This document shows, one piece after another, positions 17,193 to 27,588 of a stretch of DNA of 64,000 nucleotides. The stretch is taken from contig CAWHDH010000021.1 of assembly GCA_963828075.1 (NCBI GenBank), positions 1,612,001-1,676,000 on the forward strand. The letters run 5' to 3'. The position numbers were made by a program, and so were the translations under genes. The notes beneath the pieces were generated by a model that did not search any database, had not been told where the DNA came from, and saw only the letters and a program-made list of their open reading frames with translations. This stretch comes from JACCYI01 sp963828075. Lineage in GTDB: Bacteria > Actinomycetota > Thermoleophilia > Solirubrobacterales > Solirubrobacteraceae. Every line of letters starts with the position of its first letter. Position 1 is the first letter of the stretch.

Positions 17193-17850
17193 ATGTCGAC
17201 CGAGACCCTCCCCCGCGCCGCGCCCGTCGCGACCCCGGTCTCCGCCGAGCCGCTGGCGGTCGCCGCCGCCGGAGTGACGCTGCTGCTGTGGGCGTCGGCC
17301 TTCGTCGGGATCCGCGCCGCCGGCCATGACGTCTCGGCCGGGCCGCTCACGCTCGGGCGCCTGCTCGTCGGCGCGGTCGCGCTCGGCGTGCTCGTCGCCG
17401 CCCGCCGGTGCCCGCTGCCCCCGAGGTCGGATGCGCGGCCGCTCGCTGCTCGCCGGCTGCGCGATCGCCTTCGCCGGCGGCGTCGTGGCCCAGAAGCCGC
17501 TGCTCGACCGGACGCCGGCGCTGCAGGTCACGTTCCTGGCCTGCCTGGTCGGCGCGGCCGCCTGCCTGCCGTTCGGCCCGTCGCTCGTCCGCGAGCTGGC
17601 GGACGCCCCCACATCGTCGATCGCCTGGACGGTCTATCTCGGCGTCTTCCCGGCCGCTCTCGGGTTCACCACCTGGGCCAACGCGCTCAAGCGGACGAGC
17701 GCGGGCCGGATGGGCGCGACGACCTATCTCGTCCCCCCGATCGCCGTGGTGCTCGCATGGGCGGCCCTGGGTGAGACGCCGCCGGCGCTCGCGCTGCTCG
17801 GCGGAGCGCTCTGCCTCGGCGGCGTGGCCGTGGCCCGGCGCCGGTACTAA
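17193..17850 (+). pseudogene. EamA/DMT-family exporter, frameshifted with internal deletion
   Basis: The N-terminal part (ATG 17193) reads in one frame as an EamA protein: VTLLLWASAFVGIRAAG, then LTLGRLLVGAVALGVLVAARR. At about 17420-17435 homology continues one base out of frame as LLAGCAIAFAGGVVAQKPLLDRTPALQVTFLACLVGA ... GATTYLVPPIAVVLAWAALGE to the TAA at 17848-17850. The total is about 219 codons versus about 300 for the family; the missing part corresponds to the end of the first EamA repeat (about three helices). So a deletion has fused the two repeats out of frame. The start and the divergent ArsR-type regulator are intact. Confidence 0.8.
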
Positions 17851-19454
17851 CGCCCTGGGTGGGTCACGAGCACGGCGCGGCGTGCCCGCTGCGTCGCGGT
17901 GCCGTCGAAGATGGCGATCTCGACGGTGACGCGCATCCGGCGGCGGCGGCGCACCTTGGCGCGCGCGGGGCGGTCGAGCGTCAGGCGCAGCCGCTCCGGC
18001 CCCGTGCCGACGATCCGCGACACGCGCGCGAGCCTGACCACCCGGCGGCGGCCGCGCGACGCGACCAGCATCGACGCGGTGATCTCCACGCGCGCCGGGC
18101 GGTCGAGCGTGAGCGCGACGGGGATGCCCAAGCGCAGCAGCATCGCCCGCGATCGCCGGCGCGCCACCTCGATGCCGAGCGCCGGCGCCGGCGAAGCGGG
18201 CGGCTCGACGCGGCCGATCGGCGCGCCGGGCGCGCGCTGCTGGCGGAACGGCCCGGTGATCTCGTAGATCTGACCCCACCCCATCGCACGCTGCGAGGAG
18301 AAGTAGAGGCGGGTGCCGGAGGGGTCGAAGGTCGGCCCGGTCACCTCGGACCGCGCGGCGCCCTCGCCGTGCTGGCTCCCGGTCAACTGCAGGAAGCGCG
18401 CCGCCTCGCCCTCCGGCGTGATGATGCCGAGGTCGAGCAGATCCGGGGCGCCGCTGTCCTCGCCCACGAAGATGTCCCCCGACCTCGACACCGTCAGGTT
18501 GTCCGGGTTCTGCACTGGCTGATCGGCGGCGGTGTTCCGGTCATAGACCGTCGTCAGCCGGCGCGCCGCGGGGTCGTACGCGTGGAGCTTGGAGTCGGTG
18601 GTCGTGGAGACGTAGACGACGCCCCCGTCGAAGTAGATGCCCTCGCCGCGCTGGAAGCGCGTCATGCCGGCGACCTGGTGGCGGGTGGGTCGCCGGGTGC
18701 CCGCCTGGGAGTCGGGCAGCGTGACCCACGAGACGCCGCCGTCGCGCGCGACGATCGCCACCTCGAGACGGCCCCTCGTGAGGTCGGGATACGCCTCGGG
18801 GGTGAAGCGATAGAACCCGCCGTCCTGCAGGTCCTCGGTGAGGTAGACGGCCTGGCCGTCGGGGTCCACCGCGGCCCCCTCGTGCTTGAAGCGGCCGAGT
18901 GCCGGGCGGACCACCGCCGGCCGGGCCCCGGTCGGGTCGCACTCCCAGACCAGCCCGTCCTCGGTCTCCTCGCACGACAGCCACGTGCCCCATGGCGTCC
19001 GGCCGCCCGAGCAGTTGTTGTTGGTACCCCCGAGGACGCGGTAGGCGTCGACGATCGCTCCGTCCGCGGCGAAGCGGATGGCCGAGGCGCCGCCGCCGGC
19101 GTCGGCGCCGGCTTCGGAGTTGCTGACCAGGATCCATCCGCCGTCGGGCGTCGCGAACGTCGCGGCGCCGTCGGAGTAGTGGTGCCACAGGTAGCCCGTC
19201 CACGCCACCGCGCGGCGACCCTGGGCCACCAGGCGCGAGCGGAACCCCTGCGGGAGCCGGATGCCGTTCGCGTCCGGCGGGGCGAGCGGGCCGTACGGGC
19301 CGTTGCCGGCGGTCACCGGCAAGCCTGCGGCGGCGGCGCGCCCGGTGCGCCAGAACGCCGGAGCCGTACCCAGCCCGGCGAGCACGCCGGCACCCGCGAG
19401 GAGGGCCTCGCGCCGGCTCAGGAGCCGGGCTGCAGCGCGATCGTCGGCGGGCAC
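17847..19454 (-). CDS. PhoX-like (DUF839) secreted protein with basic C-terminal tail
   Basis: A 535-residue protein. An N-terminal LLSRREALLAGAGVLAGLG resembles a twin-arginine signal. The body matches DUF839/PhoX beta-propeller proteins: GWILVSNSEAG, NNCSGGRTPWGTWLSCEET, GRFKHEGAAVDPDGQAVYLTEDLQDGGFYRF and NPDNLTVSRSGDIFVGEDSG, the last three lining the metal cluster in PhoX phosphatases. After residue 400 an Arg-rich, beta-strand-like tail follows. GTG 19454 is chosen to place the RR motif near the N-terminus. It is predicted secreted; phosphatase activity is possible but unproven. Confidence 0.83.
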   Translation of the reverse strand: MPADDRAAARLLSRREALLAGAGVLAGLGTAPAFWRTGRAAAAGLPVTAGNGPYGPLAPPDANGIRLPQGFRSRLVAQGRRAVAWTGYLWHHYSDGAATFATPDGGWILVSNSEAGADAGGGASAIRFAADGAIVDAYRVLGGTNNNCSGGRTPWGTWLSCEETEDGLVWECDPTGARPAVVRPALGRFKHEGAAVDPDGQAVYLTEDLQDGGFYRFTPEAYPDLTRGRLEVAIVARDGGVSWVTLPDSQAGTRRPTRHQVAGMTRFQRGEGIYFDGGVVYVSTTTDSKLHAYDPAARRLTTVYDRNTAADQPVQNPDNLTVSRSGDIFVGEDSGAPDLLDLGIITPEGEAARFLQLTGSQHGEGAARSEVTGPTFDPSGTRLYFSSQRAMGWGQIYEITGPFRQQRAPGAPIGRVEPPASPAPALGIEVARRRSRAMLLRLGIPVALTLDRPARVEITASMLVASRGRRRVVRLARVSRIVGTGPERLRLTLDRPARAKVRRRRRMRVTVEIAIFDGTATQRARRAVLVTHPGR

Positions 19455-19572
19455 GTTGCGTCCGACTCTACGACGGGCGGCCGCGGGAACTCGCGGGTGG
19501 CCCTCGAACGCTCGTCCACTTCGCTGACATCGACGCTCAACCCCATGTCCCGCGCTGCCGAAAAGCGATTCC

Positions 19573-21324
19573 ATGTCGGTGTCGGTCTGGTGCCGCGGCG
19601 CGGTCGCCGCCGTTCTCGTGCTCGTCTCCGGCGCGGCCGGCATCGCACTGGCGGCGTTCACCGTCACGACCTCCAACGGGCCGAACTCGTTCACGATCAC
19701 GACCGGTCCCGACTCCACCCCTCCGACGATCAGCCGCGCGGTCGCCGCCAAGCCGTCGGGCACGACGCCGGGGACGATCCGCCAGGGCGGCGCGTACTAC
19801 GTCTACGCCGAGGTGACGGACGCTGGAACCATCTCGACCGTCACCGCGAACATGAGCACGGTGGACACCGGCGTGACCGCCGCCTCGCTGTCGACGGCGG
19901 GCGGGCCGTGGACCGTGGGCGGGCAGAGCTACAGCTACCGCAGCGCCCAGCTGACCGCGAACACGCCGATCACGACCGGGACGTCGTACTCGTTCAGCGT
20001 GACCGCGACCGACGCTGCGACCAACTCCGACTCGGAGAACTACACGGTCGACATCGAGACCTACGCGGAGACGATCACCGGGACCTCCGGGATCGTCAGC
20101 CACTGGCGGATGAACGACGGCGTCGTGTCCGCCGACGAGATGACCGGCAGCAACGGCACGCTGCTGAGCGCCCACACGGGTGCGGTCGGGGCGACCTGGA
20201 CGCGCTGGGTCAACGACTCGATCACCGGCGTGATCACCGACGCCAACCGGCTGCGCCGCGACGCCAGCGCGGGCGGCGTGACCTACTACGCGACGACCGC
20301 CCCGCCGAGCGCGAACTACTCCGTGACCGCCGACATGCACGTCAAGTCCCTCATCGGGGCGGACAACGTGGGCGTGACCGGCCGGATCGACCTGGGCAAC
20401 ACCAACGGCATCGGGACCCACTACCTCGTGCGCTACGACGTCAACGCCGACGCCTGGCAGCTGCGCAAGAACGTCGACGGGGCCGGCACCGCGCTCGGCA
20501 GCTGGACGCCCTCGCCGGCGATCCAGGCCGGCGACGCGCACCGGATGACCCTCGAGCTGAACGGCACGACGATCCGCATGCTGATCGACGGCGTCCAGCG
20601 GGCGAGCGTGACCGACAACACGATCGCCGGCGCCGGGCGCGCCGGTGTCCGGCTCGGCTCCGGCGGGGCGCCGGCCGGCACCAGCAACACGGTCGGCCTG
20701 CACATGGACGACTTCTCGGTCAGCACCCTCACGACGACGGCGGTCGACGACCCGGGGGCGAACAACGGCACCTACACCAACGGGCCGTACCTCAACGAGC
20801 CCGGCGCGCTCGTCGGCGACACCGACCGTGCGGTGCAGTTCGACGGCGTCAACGACTACGCCGCCGTCCCGGACGCCGCCTCGCTCGACCTCGGCGACGG
20901 GCCGATGAGCGCCGAGGCGTGGGTCAAGCGCCACGACGCCGTCGCCGCGACGTGGGACGACATCTTCCAGAAGGGCGCCAACGCGTACCAGGTCGGCTTC
21001 TACGGCTCGGACTTCTCGCTGGCCAAGGACAACGTCGCCGTGATCACCGGCGCGCCCGCATCGGCCGGCGACCAGACGGCCTTCCACCATTGGGTCGCCA
21101 CGAAGAACGGCGCCACGTCCAAGCTCTACAAGGACGGCGTCGACGTGACCGGGACCCTCACCAACCAGACGCTGGCGAACACCACGGCGGCGCTGTTCAT
21201 CGCCTCCAGAGGCGGGACCAGCGAGTTCCTCAACGCCACCCTCGACGAGCTCGCGATCTACAACACCGAGCTCTCCGCGGCGACGGTCCAGGATCACTAC
21301 AACGCCGGCAAGGGCACCGGCTAG
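19573..21324 (+). CDS. Secreted LamG/concanavalin-like surface protein
   Basis: A 583-residue protein with a signal peptide or anchor at residues 8-28 (AVAAVLVLVSGAAGIALAAF). A Ser/Thr-rich immunoglobulin-like region follows (about 45-165), then a LamG-type jelly roll whose closing half is clear at VDDPGANNGTYTNG ... AVQFDGVNDYAAVPDAASLDLGDGPMSAEAWVKR and LDELAIYNTELSAATVQDHYNAG. The opening strand (VSHWRMND, about residue 175) is separated from this by about 215 residues that themselves resemble a concanavalin/3-keto-glycoside hydrolase-like domain. Such proteins bind glycans or assemble on the surface. Its stop shares a CTAG with the convergent gene. Confidence 0.82.
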   Translation: MSVSVWCRGAVAAVLVLVSGAAGIALAAFTVTTSNGPNSFTITTGPDSTPPTISRAVAAKPSGTTPGTIRQGGAYYVYAEVTDAGTISTVTANMSTVDTGVTAASLSTAGGPWTVGGQSYSYRSAQLTANTPITTGTSYSFSVTATDAATNSDSENYTVDIETYAETITGTSGIVSHWRMNDGVVSADEMTGSNGTLLSAHTGAVGATWTRWVNDSITGVITDANRLRRDASAGGVTYYATTAPPSANYSVTADMHVKSLIGADNVGVTGRIDLGNTNGIGTHYLVRYDVNADAWQLRKNVDGAGTALGSWTPSPAIQAGDAHRMTLELNGTTIRMLIDGVQRASVTDNTIAGAGRAGVRLGSGGAPAGTSNTVGLHMDDFSVSTLTTTAVDDPGANNGTYTNGPYLNEPGALVGDTDRAVQFDGVNDYAAVPDAASLDLGDGPMSAEAWVKRHDAVAATWDDIFQKGANAYQVGFYGSDFSLAKDNVAVITGAPASAGDQTAFHHWVATKNGATSKLYKDGVDVTGTLTNQTLANTTAALFIASRGGTSEFLNATLDELAIYNTELSAATVQDHYNAGKGTG

Positions 21325-23081
21325 AACGAGCGCTGGCCGGACCGGCAGAGCCGGTAGCGCCGTGTCTGGGTGACCGTCACGCGCCGGCCGCCGCGGCGGC
21401 CCGTGATGCGCAGGCGCACGGTCACCGGGCCGCCCGCGAACCCGCGGAGGCGGACCGTCACCCGCCGCCGGCTCGAGCGCCCGACGCGCTTGCCGCGGGC
21501 CAGGGCGACGACGCGTGCGAGCCGCAGACGGCGGACCTTCTTCGTCGTGATCGTGATGACGCGGCGGCTCGTGCAGCGACGGGGCGTCGCCGGGGTGGTC
21601 GGGGCGCCGGCGGCCGTCGGCCAGGCGGGCTCGCTCAGGCGCAGGTTGTAGAAGCCGCTCGTCCCGTCCGTGTACCAGACCTCCCGCCGCTCCGGCACGA
21701 ACGCCGGCGCCGACATGGCGAAGTTGCTGGCGTCGTAGCGGTTCTCGATCTTCGGCGTGGGCGGCGCGACGTGATAGGCGACCTCCTTGGGTGCCGCCGG
21801 ATCGCGGATGTCGAAGACGCGCAGGCCGGAGGCGATCATCGAGCAGGCGACGATGTCGGGATCCTGGCGGCGCGGCACCTCGCAGTAGTGGCCGGCGTAG
21901 CCCTGCGTCGGGCTGTCGGCGCCCGGATCCGTGCCGAACTTCGCCTGGTTCTCCGGCTGGTGGATCGCCAGGCGCAGGTTGGACACGACGCGCGGCGCGG
22001 TCTCGTCGGAGATGTCGATGATCCGGCCGGCGCCGACGCTGCGGGCGGTGCTCGTCTGGCGATACTCGTCCATCTCGATGACGTACGGCTTGCCCTTGAT
22101 CGTCACCGGGATCGCGTTCTGCGGGATCGACACCGTCTCCCAGGTGAGGCTCGAGACCTTGCGCACCTGGGGCGCCGTCGCGCGCGCCTGCACCTGGCTG
22201 GTGTCGTAGATCTCGAGCCCGCTCACACCGGTCACGGTGTTGACCGCCGCCACGTAGGCGCGGGTGCCGTCGGCCGACAGCGTCAGCCCGTGCGACGCGA
22301 TGTTGCCCGCCCACAGGACCTTCGGGGTCTTCGGGTCGCTGAGGTCGACCGCGACGGTGGTCTTGCTCGCCGGCGACGCCGAGTAGAACGTCAGCCCGTC
22401 GGCGGTGAAGCCACTCTCGTGGCCGAGGACGCCGACCGGCGCGCTCGACTGCAGGACGGGATGGCGGCAGTCGCCGCTGACGTCGTAGACGTCGACCACC
22501 CCGGGCGCGAAGGCCGGGTTGCCGGCGACCGCGGCGAGCAGGCCGCGGCGCTGGTTGAGCACGACCGACTCGTGCGGCGAGAGCATCGCGGGCGTGGAGA
22601 GCGTGTCGGTCTGGACGGGCTTCGCGGGATCGGCCATGTCGAGCACCGCGACGCCGACCGACTCGCGGACCAGGTTCAGCGCGTTGAGCGGGACCAGCAG
22701 CGCGGTGTCGAAGTACGCGCACTCGTGGCCGGCCTTGTCGATGTAGCGCTGCACCTTGAACCCGCCCGACCTGCCCACCTGGGCGACCCGGGCGAGGTTG
22801 CACCAATACCCCTCCTTCGCGGGCCCGGCGATCGCCTGCGCCGAGACGCGCCCCTGGATCTCCGTCTCCGGGCGCGAACCGGCGTCGCAGGCGGCGCGCG
22901 GCACCGGGGTCAGCGGCGGCTCGGCGCGCGGCGCGGCGGCCAGCGCGGTGCCGATGGACCGCGAGTCGTCGAACGCCTGCGGCTCGAGGACCGGTGCGGG
23001 GCGGGGCGGCGTGTGCGCTTCGGCGCCGGTCGCGGCGAGCAGCGCGATCGCGGCGGTGAGCAGCGCCAGTCGGAGGTTCAC
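21321..23081 (-). CDS. Secreted LVIVD-repeat beta-propeller protein
   Basis: A 586-residue protein with an N-terminal Sec signal (LRLALLTAAIALLAATGAEA). Repeats of the LVIVD type follow (VAVLDMADPAKPVQTDTL, VVDVYDVSGDCRHPVLQS, GLEIYDTSQVQ, LRVFDIRDPAAPKEVAYH), i.e. a predicted extracellular beta-propeller. The last about 80 residues are strongly basic (RRRVTVRLRGFAGGPVTVRLRITGRRGGRR), like the DUF839 protein tail. GTG 23081 gives a clean signal peptide. Function is unknown; these proteins are usually described as LVIVD or choice-of-anchor proteins. Confidence 0.82.
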   Translation of the reverse strand: MNLRLALLTAAIALLAATGAEAHTPPRPAPVLEPQAFDDSRSIGTALAAAPRAEPPLTPVPRAACDAGSRPETEIQGRVSAQAIAGPAKEGYWCNLARVAQVGRSGGFKVQRYIDKAGHECAYFDTALLVPLNALNLVRESVGVAVLDMADPAKPVQTDTLSTPAMLSPHESVVLNQRRGLLAAVAGNPAFAPGVVDVYDVSGDCRHPVLQSSAPVGVLGHESGFTADGLTFYSASPASKTTVAVDLSDPKTPKVLWAGNIASHGLTLSADGTRAYVAAVNTVTGVSGLEIYDTSQVQARATAPQVRKVSSLTWETVSIPQNAIPVTIKGKPYVIEMDEYRQTSTARSVGAGRIIDISDETAPRVVSNLRLAIHQPENQAKFGTDPGADSPTQGYAGHYCEVPRRQDPDIVACSMIASGLRVFDIRDPAAPKEVAYHVAPPTPKIENRYDASNFAMSAPAFVPERREVWYTDGTSGFYNLRLSEPAWPTAAGAPTTPATPRRCTSRRVITITTKKVRRLRLARVVALARGKRVGRSSRRRVTVRLRGFAGGPVTVRLRITGRRGGRRVTVTQTRRYRLCRSGQRSF

Positions 23082-23089
23082 GCGCGGAA

Positions 23090-24067
23090 CTATGGCGTAC
23101 CGGCACGCCGACTCGCCGCGCCTGCGCGCCCGAAGCGCCCCGCGAGGTGGTCGACCAGGTCGGCGAGCGCGGGCGGGCCGACCACCTCGAAGTCGAAGCC
23201 CAGCAGCGCGAGGTGAACCGCGATCTCGCCGAGCCACGGCGCGCCGGAGTGCAGCAGGCACGTGTCCTCGTCGCGCGCCTCGAGCGTGGCCGACTGGGGC
23301 GGAACCCGTTGTGCCGCGACGGCCAACGGGGCATGCAGGATGACGGTGGCCCGCCAGCGGTCACGGGCGGCGGATCGCCCGCGGCCGACGTGCGCCGCGA
23401 ACCCGCCTTCCGGCGGCTCGCGAGAGCCGAAGCGGGCGCCGGGCGCCGGCGTGCCGGCGATCCGGTCGAGCCGGAAGCTGCGCCAATCGCCGCGCTCGAG
23501 GTCCCATGCCGCGAGATACCAGTACCGGCCGAGGTGGACGAGGCGGTGCGGCTCGACCACCCGCCGGCGCTCGCTGCCGTCGTGGTTGCGGTAGCTGAAC
23601 CGGAGCCCTTCGGCGTCGCGGCATGCCGCTGCGATCTGGACCAGCAGATCGCCGGCGACAGCCGGCCCGCCGCTCCCGACGGGCTCCGTGAACGCCTGGA
23701 CCGCGTGGACCCGGCGGCGCAGGCGCGACGGCAGGACCTGCTCGAGCTTGGCCAGCGCCCGCACAGACGCCTCCTCGATGCCACCCACCGTGCCGCCGGC
23801 GGCGGTGCGCAAGCCGACGGCGACCGCGACGGCCTCCTCGTCGTCGAGCAGCAGCGGCGGCAGCTCGGTCCCCGCGCCGAGGCGGTAGCCGCCGCCGGAT
23901 CCCGGGCGGGCGGCGACCGGATAGCCCAGTCCCCGGAGGCGCTCGACGTCCTTGCGCACCGTGCGCGGCGTCACCGCGAGGCGCTCGGCGAGCTGCGGGC
24001 CGGTCCAGTCGCCCCGCGCCTGCAGGAGCGAGAGGAGGCGGAGGAGGCGGGCCGCGGTAATCGACAT
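23090..24067 (-). CDS. WYL-domain transcriptional regulator (HTH_11 + WYL)
   Basis: A 325-residue protein. Residues about 5-60 are a DeoR-like helix-turn-helix (RLLRLLSLLQARGDWTGPQLAERLAVTPRTVRKDVERLRGLGYPV). The middle holds the WYL Sm-fold domain (LRFSYRNHDGSERRRVVEPHRLVHLGRYWYLAAWDLERGDWRSFRLDRI), and a WCX-like C-terminal domain follows. ATG 24067 is immediately downstream of a perfect palindrome shared with the divergent epoxide hydrolase, which it very likely controls. Confidence 0.9.
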   Translation of the reverse strand: MSITAARLLRLLSLLQARGDWTGPQLAERLAVTPRTVRKDVERLRGLGYPVAARPGSGGGYRLGAGTELPPLLLDDEEAVAVAVGLRTAAGGTVGGIEEASVRALAKLEQVLPSRLRRRVHAVQAFTEPVGSGGPAVAGDLLVQIAAACRDAEGLRFSYRNHDGSERRRVVEPHRLVHLGRYWYLAAWDLERGDWRSFRLDRIAGTPAPGARFGSREPPEGGFAAHVGRGRSAARDRWRATVILHAPLAVAAQRVPPQSATLEARDEDTCLLHSGAPWLGEIAVHLALLGFDFEVVGPPALADLVDHLAGRFGRAGAASRRAGTP

Positions 24068-24088
24068 CGCTGAAGAGTCTCGCGCGAA

Positions 24089-24111
24089 TTGCGGAACAGG
24101 ATGTTCCGCAA
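24089..24111. promoter_or_regulatory. Perfect inverted repeat operator, WYL regulator / epoxide hydrolase
   Basis: TTGCGGAAC-N5-GTTCCGCAA, a perfect 9-bp inverted repeat, lies between the divergent WYL regulator (start 24067) and epoxide hydrolase (start 24164). Position and symmetry fit a dimeric repressor controlling both genes. Confidence 0.8.
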
Positions 24112-24163
24112 CAGCCCATAGGGTCGAGGCTCACCACGACCCTGCCGCCCTGAAAGGTCTCAC

Positions 24164-25321
24164 TTGAGCGATTCCGCCGCAGTCCGCCCCTTCCGCATCG
24201 ACGTTCCCGACGCCGATCTCGACGACCTGCGCGAGCGGCTCGCGGAGACCCGCTGGCCGACGCAGCTCTCCGACGTCGGCTGGGAGCGCGGCGTGCCGCT
24301 CGGCTACCTGCGCGAGCTGGCCGAGCACTGGCGCACGCAGTACGACTGGCGCGCGCACGAGACCGAGCTCAACGAGCTGCCGCAGTTCACCACCGAGATC
24401 GACGGCCAGACGATCCACTTCCTCCACATCCGCTCACCCGAGCCGGACGCCCTGCCGCTGATCCTGAGCCACGGGTGGCCGGGCTCGATTGTCGAGTTCC
24501 TCAACATCATCGGCCCGCTGAGCGACCCGCGCGCGCACGGCGGCGAGGCGGCCGACGCGTTCCATCTCGTGATCCCGTCGATCCCCGGCTTCGGGTTCTC
24601 CGGCCCGACCGCGGAGCCCGGCTGGAACACCTCCCGGATCGCCCGCGCCTTCGCCGAGCTCATGGCGCGGCTAGGCTACGAGCGCTACGGCGCCCAGGGC
24701 GGCGACTGGGGCGCGGTCGCGTCGCCGGCGATCGGCCGCGCCGACCCGGATCGCGTCGTCGGCGTCCACGTCAACGCGGCGACGATGGGCTTCATCCCGT
24801 TGGGGCCCGTCGACGAGGCGACGCAGGCGGAGTTCACCGACGGCGAGCGCGTGCGCTTCGAGCGCCTGGGCCACTTCATGTCCGACGGCAACGGGTACCT
24901 CCAGCAGATGGCCACGCGGCCGCAGACGCTGGCCTACGGGCTCGCCGACTCGCCCGCCGGCCAGCTCGCCTGGATCGTGGAGAAGTTCAAGGAGTGGACC
25001 CACGACACGGACGTCCCCGAGGACGCGATCGACCGCGACCACATGCTCACCAACGTGATGCTCTACTGGCTGACGGGCACCGCCGCGTCGTCGTCGCACA
25101 TCTACTACGAGGACATGCACAGCGGCGAGTGGCCGCAGCCGTCGCCGGTCCCGACGGGCGTCGCCAACTTCGCCGAGGACGTCGCGATCCGGCGCTACGC
25201 GGAGGAGGCCAACACGATCGTGCACTGGTCGGAGTTCGACCGCGGCGGGCATTTCGCCGCCCTCGAGGCCCCCGACCTGCTCGTCGGCGACATCCGCGCG
25301 TTCTTCAGGGCGCTGCGCTGA
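24164..25321 (+). CDS. Epoxide hydrolase (microsomal-type, EHN domain)
   Basis: A 385-residue enzyme that hydrolyses epoxides to vicinal diols through an alkyl-enzyme ester. It has the N-terminal EHN domain (FRIDVPDADLDDLRERLAETRWP), an oxyanion-hole motif HGWPGS (residues 103-108), nucleophile Asp181 in GGDWG, and a late DRGGHFAALE with the catalytic His. The TTG start at 24164 is supported by AAAGG upstream and by the family N-terminus. It is divergent from the WYL regulator. It may detoxify or catabolise epoxides. Confidence 0.92.
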   Translation: MSDSAAVRPFRIDVPDADLDDLRERLAETRWPTQLSDVGWERGVPLGYLRELAEHWRTQYDWRAHETELNELPQFTTEIDGQTIHFLHIRSPEPDALPLILSHGWPGSIVEFLNIIGPLSDPRAHGGEAADAFHLVIPSIPGFGFSGPTAEPGWNTSRIARAFAELMARLGYERYGAQGGDWGAVASPAIGRADPDRVVGVHVNAATMGFIPLGPVDEATQAEFTDGERVRFERLGHFMSDGNGYLQQMATRPQTLAYGLADSPAGQLAWIVEKFKEWTHDTDVPEDAIDRDHMLTNVMLYWLTGTAASSSHIYYEDMHSGEWPQPSPVPTGVANFAEDVAIRRYAEEANTIVHWSEFDRGGHFAALEAPDLLVGDIRAFFRALR

Positions 25322-25342
25322 CCGGCGGCCGCGACGCGACCG

Positions 25343-26989
<1,647 letters not shown>

Positions 26990-27011
26990 GGGACGACCTA
27001 TTCTAGGGCCT

Positions 27012-27037
27012 CCGATAGTTGGATGTCCAACTATCGG
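27012..27037. promoter_or_regulatory. 26-bp perfect palindrome between MarR and mutase genes
   Basis: CCGATAGTTGGA-TG-TCCAACTATCGG is a perfect 12-bp inverted repeat with a 2-base spacer, starting one base after the MarR stop and ending 23 bases before the mutase start. Its relatively AT-rich core and position favour a MarR operator controlling the mutase gene. A terminator role is possible but the spacer is too short for a good loop. Confidence 0.75.
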
Positions 27038-27038
27038 C

Positions 27039-27542
27039 TTACACGAAGTCGCCCGACTCGCGCCGAAGTCGCTCGAGCACATCGGTGACGGTGTCGAGCT
27101 CGGCACGGGAAAGCGGCGCGGTCCCGAAGCGCATCGCGTTGAGTGCCTCGGTCGCGCGGCTCGCCGCGTCACGGCCGGCGGCGGTGATGGTCGCCAGCGT
27201 CGTGCGCCGGTCGTCCGGATGTGCGATCCGCGTCGCGTAGCCGAGCCGCTCGAGGCGATCGATGAGGTTGGTGACGCTCGTCGGATGGACCTGCAGGCGC
27301 GCCCCCATCTTGCCCAGCGGCAGCGACCCCGCCCGGCTGAGGTGCAGGAGCATCAGCGCCTCGTACCGCGAGAACGTCAGGTCGAAGGGCGCGAGCGTCT
27401 CGTTGAGCCGCGCGATCAGGAGCTGCTGCACCCGCATGATCGACGTCACCGCCATCATCGGCGGCGCCGAGGCCGTGCCCCAGTGCTTGCGCCACTGACG
27501 GCCGGCCTCCGCGATCGGATCGAAATCGAGTGGCTCCGGCAC
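27039..27542 (-). CDS. MarR-family transcriptional regulator
   Basis: A 167-residue winged-helix protein with MarR features: FDLTFSRYEALMLLHLSRAGSLPLGKMGARLQVHPTSVTNLIDRLERLGYATRIAHPDDRRTTLATITAAGRD. GTG 27542 is chosen because homologues start a few residues before PLDFDPI; GTG 27602 would overlap the upstream secreted-protein gene. It sits directly upstream of the acyl-CoA mutase with a perfect palindrome between them, so CoA-thioester-responsive control of the mutase is likely. Confidence 0.88.
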   Translation of the reverse strand: MPEPLDFDPIAEAGRQWRKHWGTASAPPMMAVTSIMRVQQLLIARLNETLAPFDLTFSRYEALMLLHLSRAGSLPLGKMGARLQVHPTSVTNLIDRLERLGYATRIAHPDDRRTTLATITAAGRDAASRATEALNAMRFGTAPLSRAELDTVTDVLERLRRESGDFV

Positions 27543-27588
27543 CGGCGCCCAGTCTCGCGTACCGGGCGCCGGGCCGCCGGGTTCGCTG

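Noticed and set aside
21321..21324. Overlapping CTAG stop codons of the convergent LamG and LVIVD genes as a regulatory device
   Set aside because: CTAG naturally gives TAG on both strands; convergent genes ending this way are expected by chance in compact genomes.
17859..23216. A 1785-codon plus-strand open frame
   Set aside because: It runs antisense through the DUF839 and LVIVD genes and out of frame through LamG, with Arg/Asp/Gly-rich low-information sequence; it reflects high GC and few stops.
19537..23784. A 1415-codon minus-strand open frame
   Set aside because: It crosses the LamG gene antisense and the LVIVD and WYL genes out of frame; no domain is recognisable.
27012..27037. Rho-independent terminator for marR
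   Set aside because: The spacer is two bases, too short for a hairpin loop without breaking the central pairs, and no T-tract follows; an operator is more likely.
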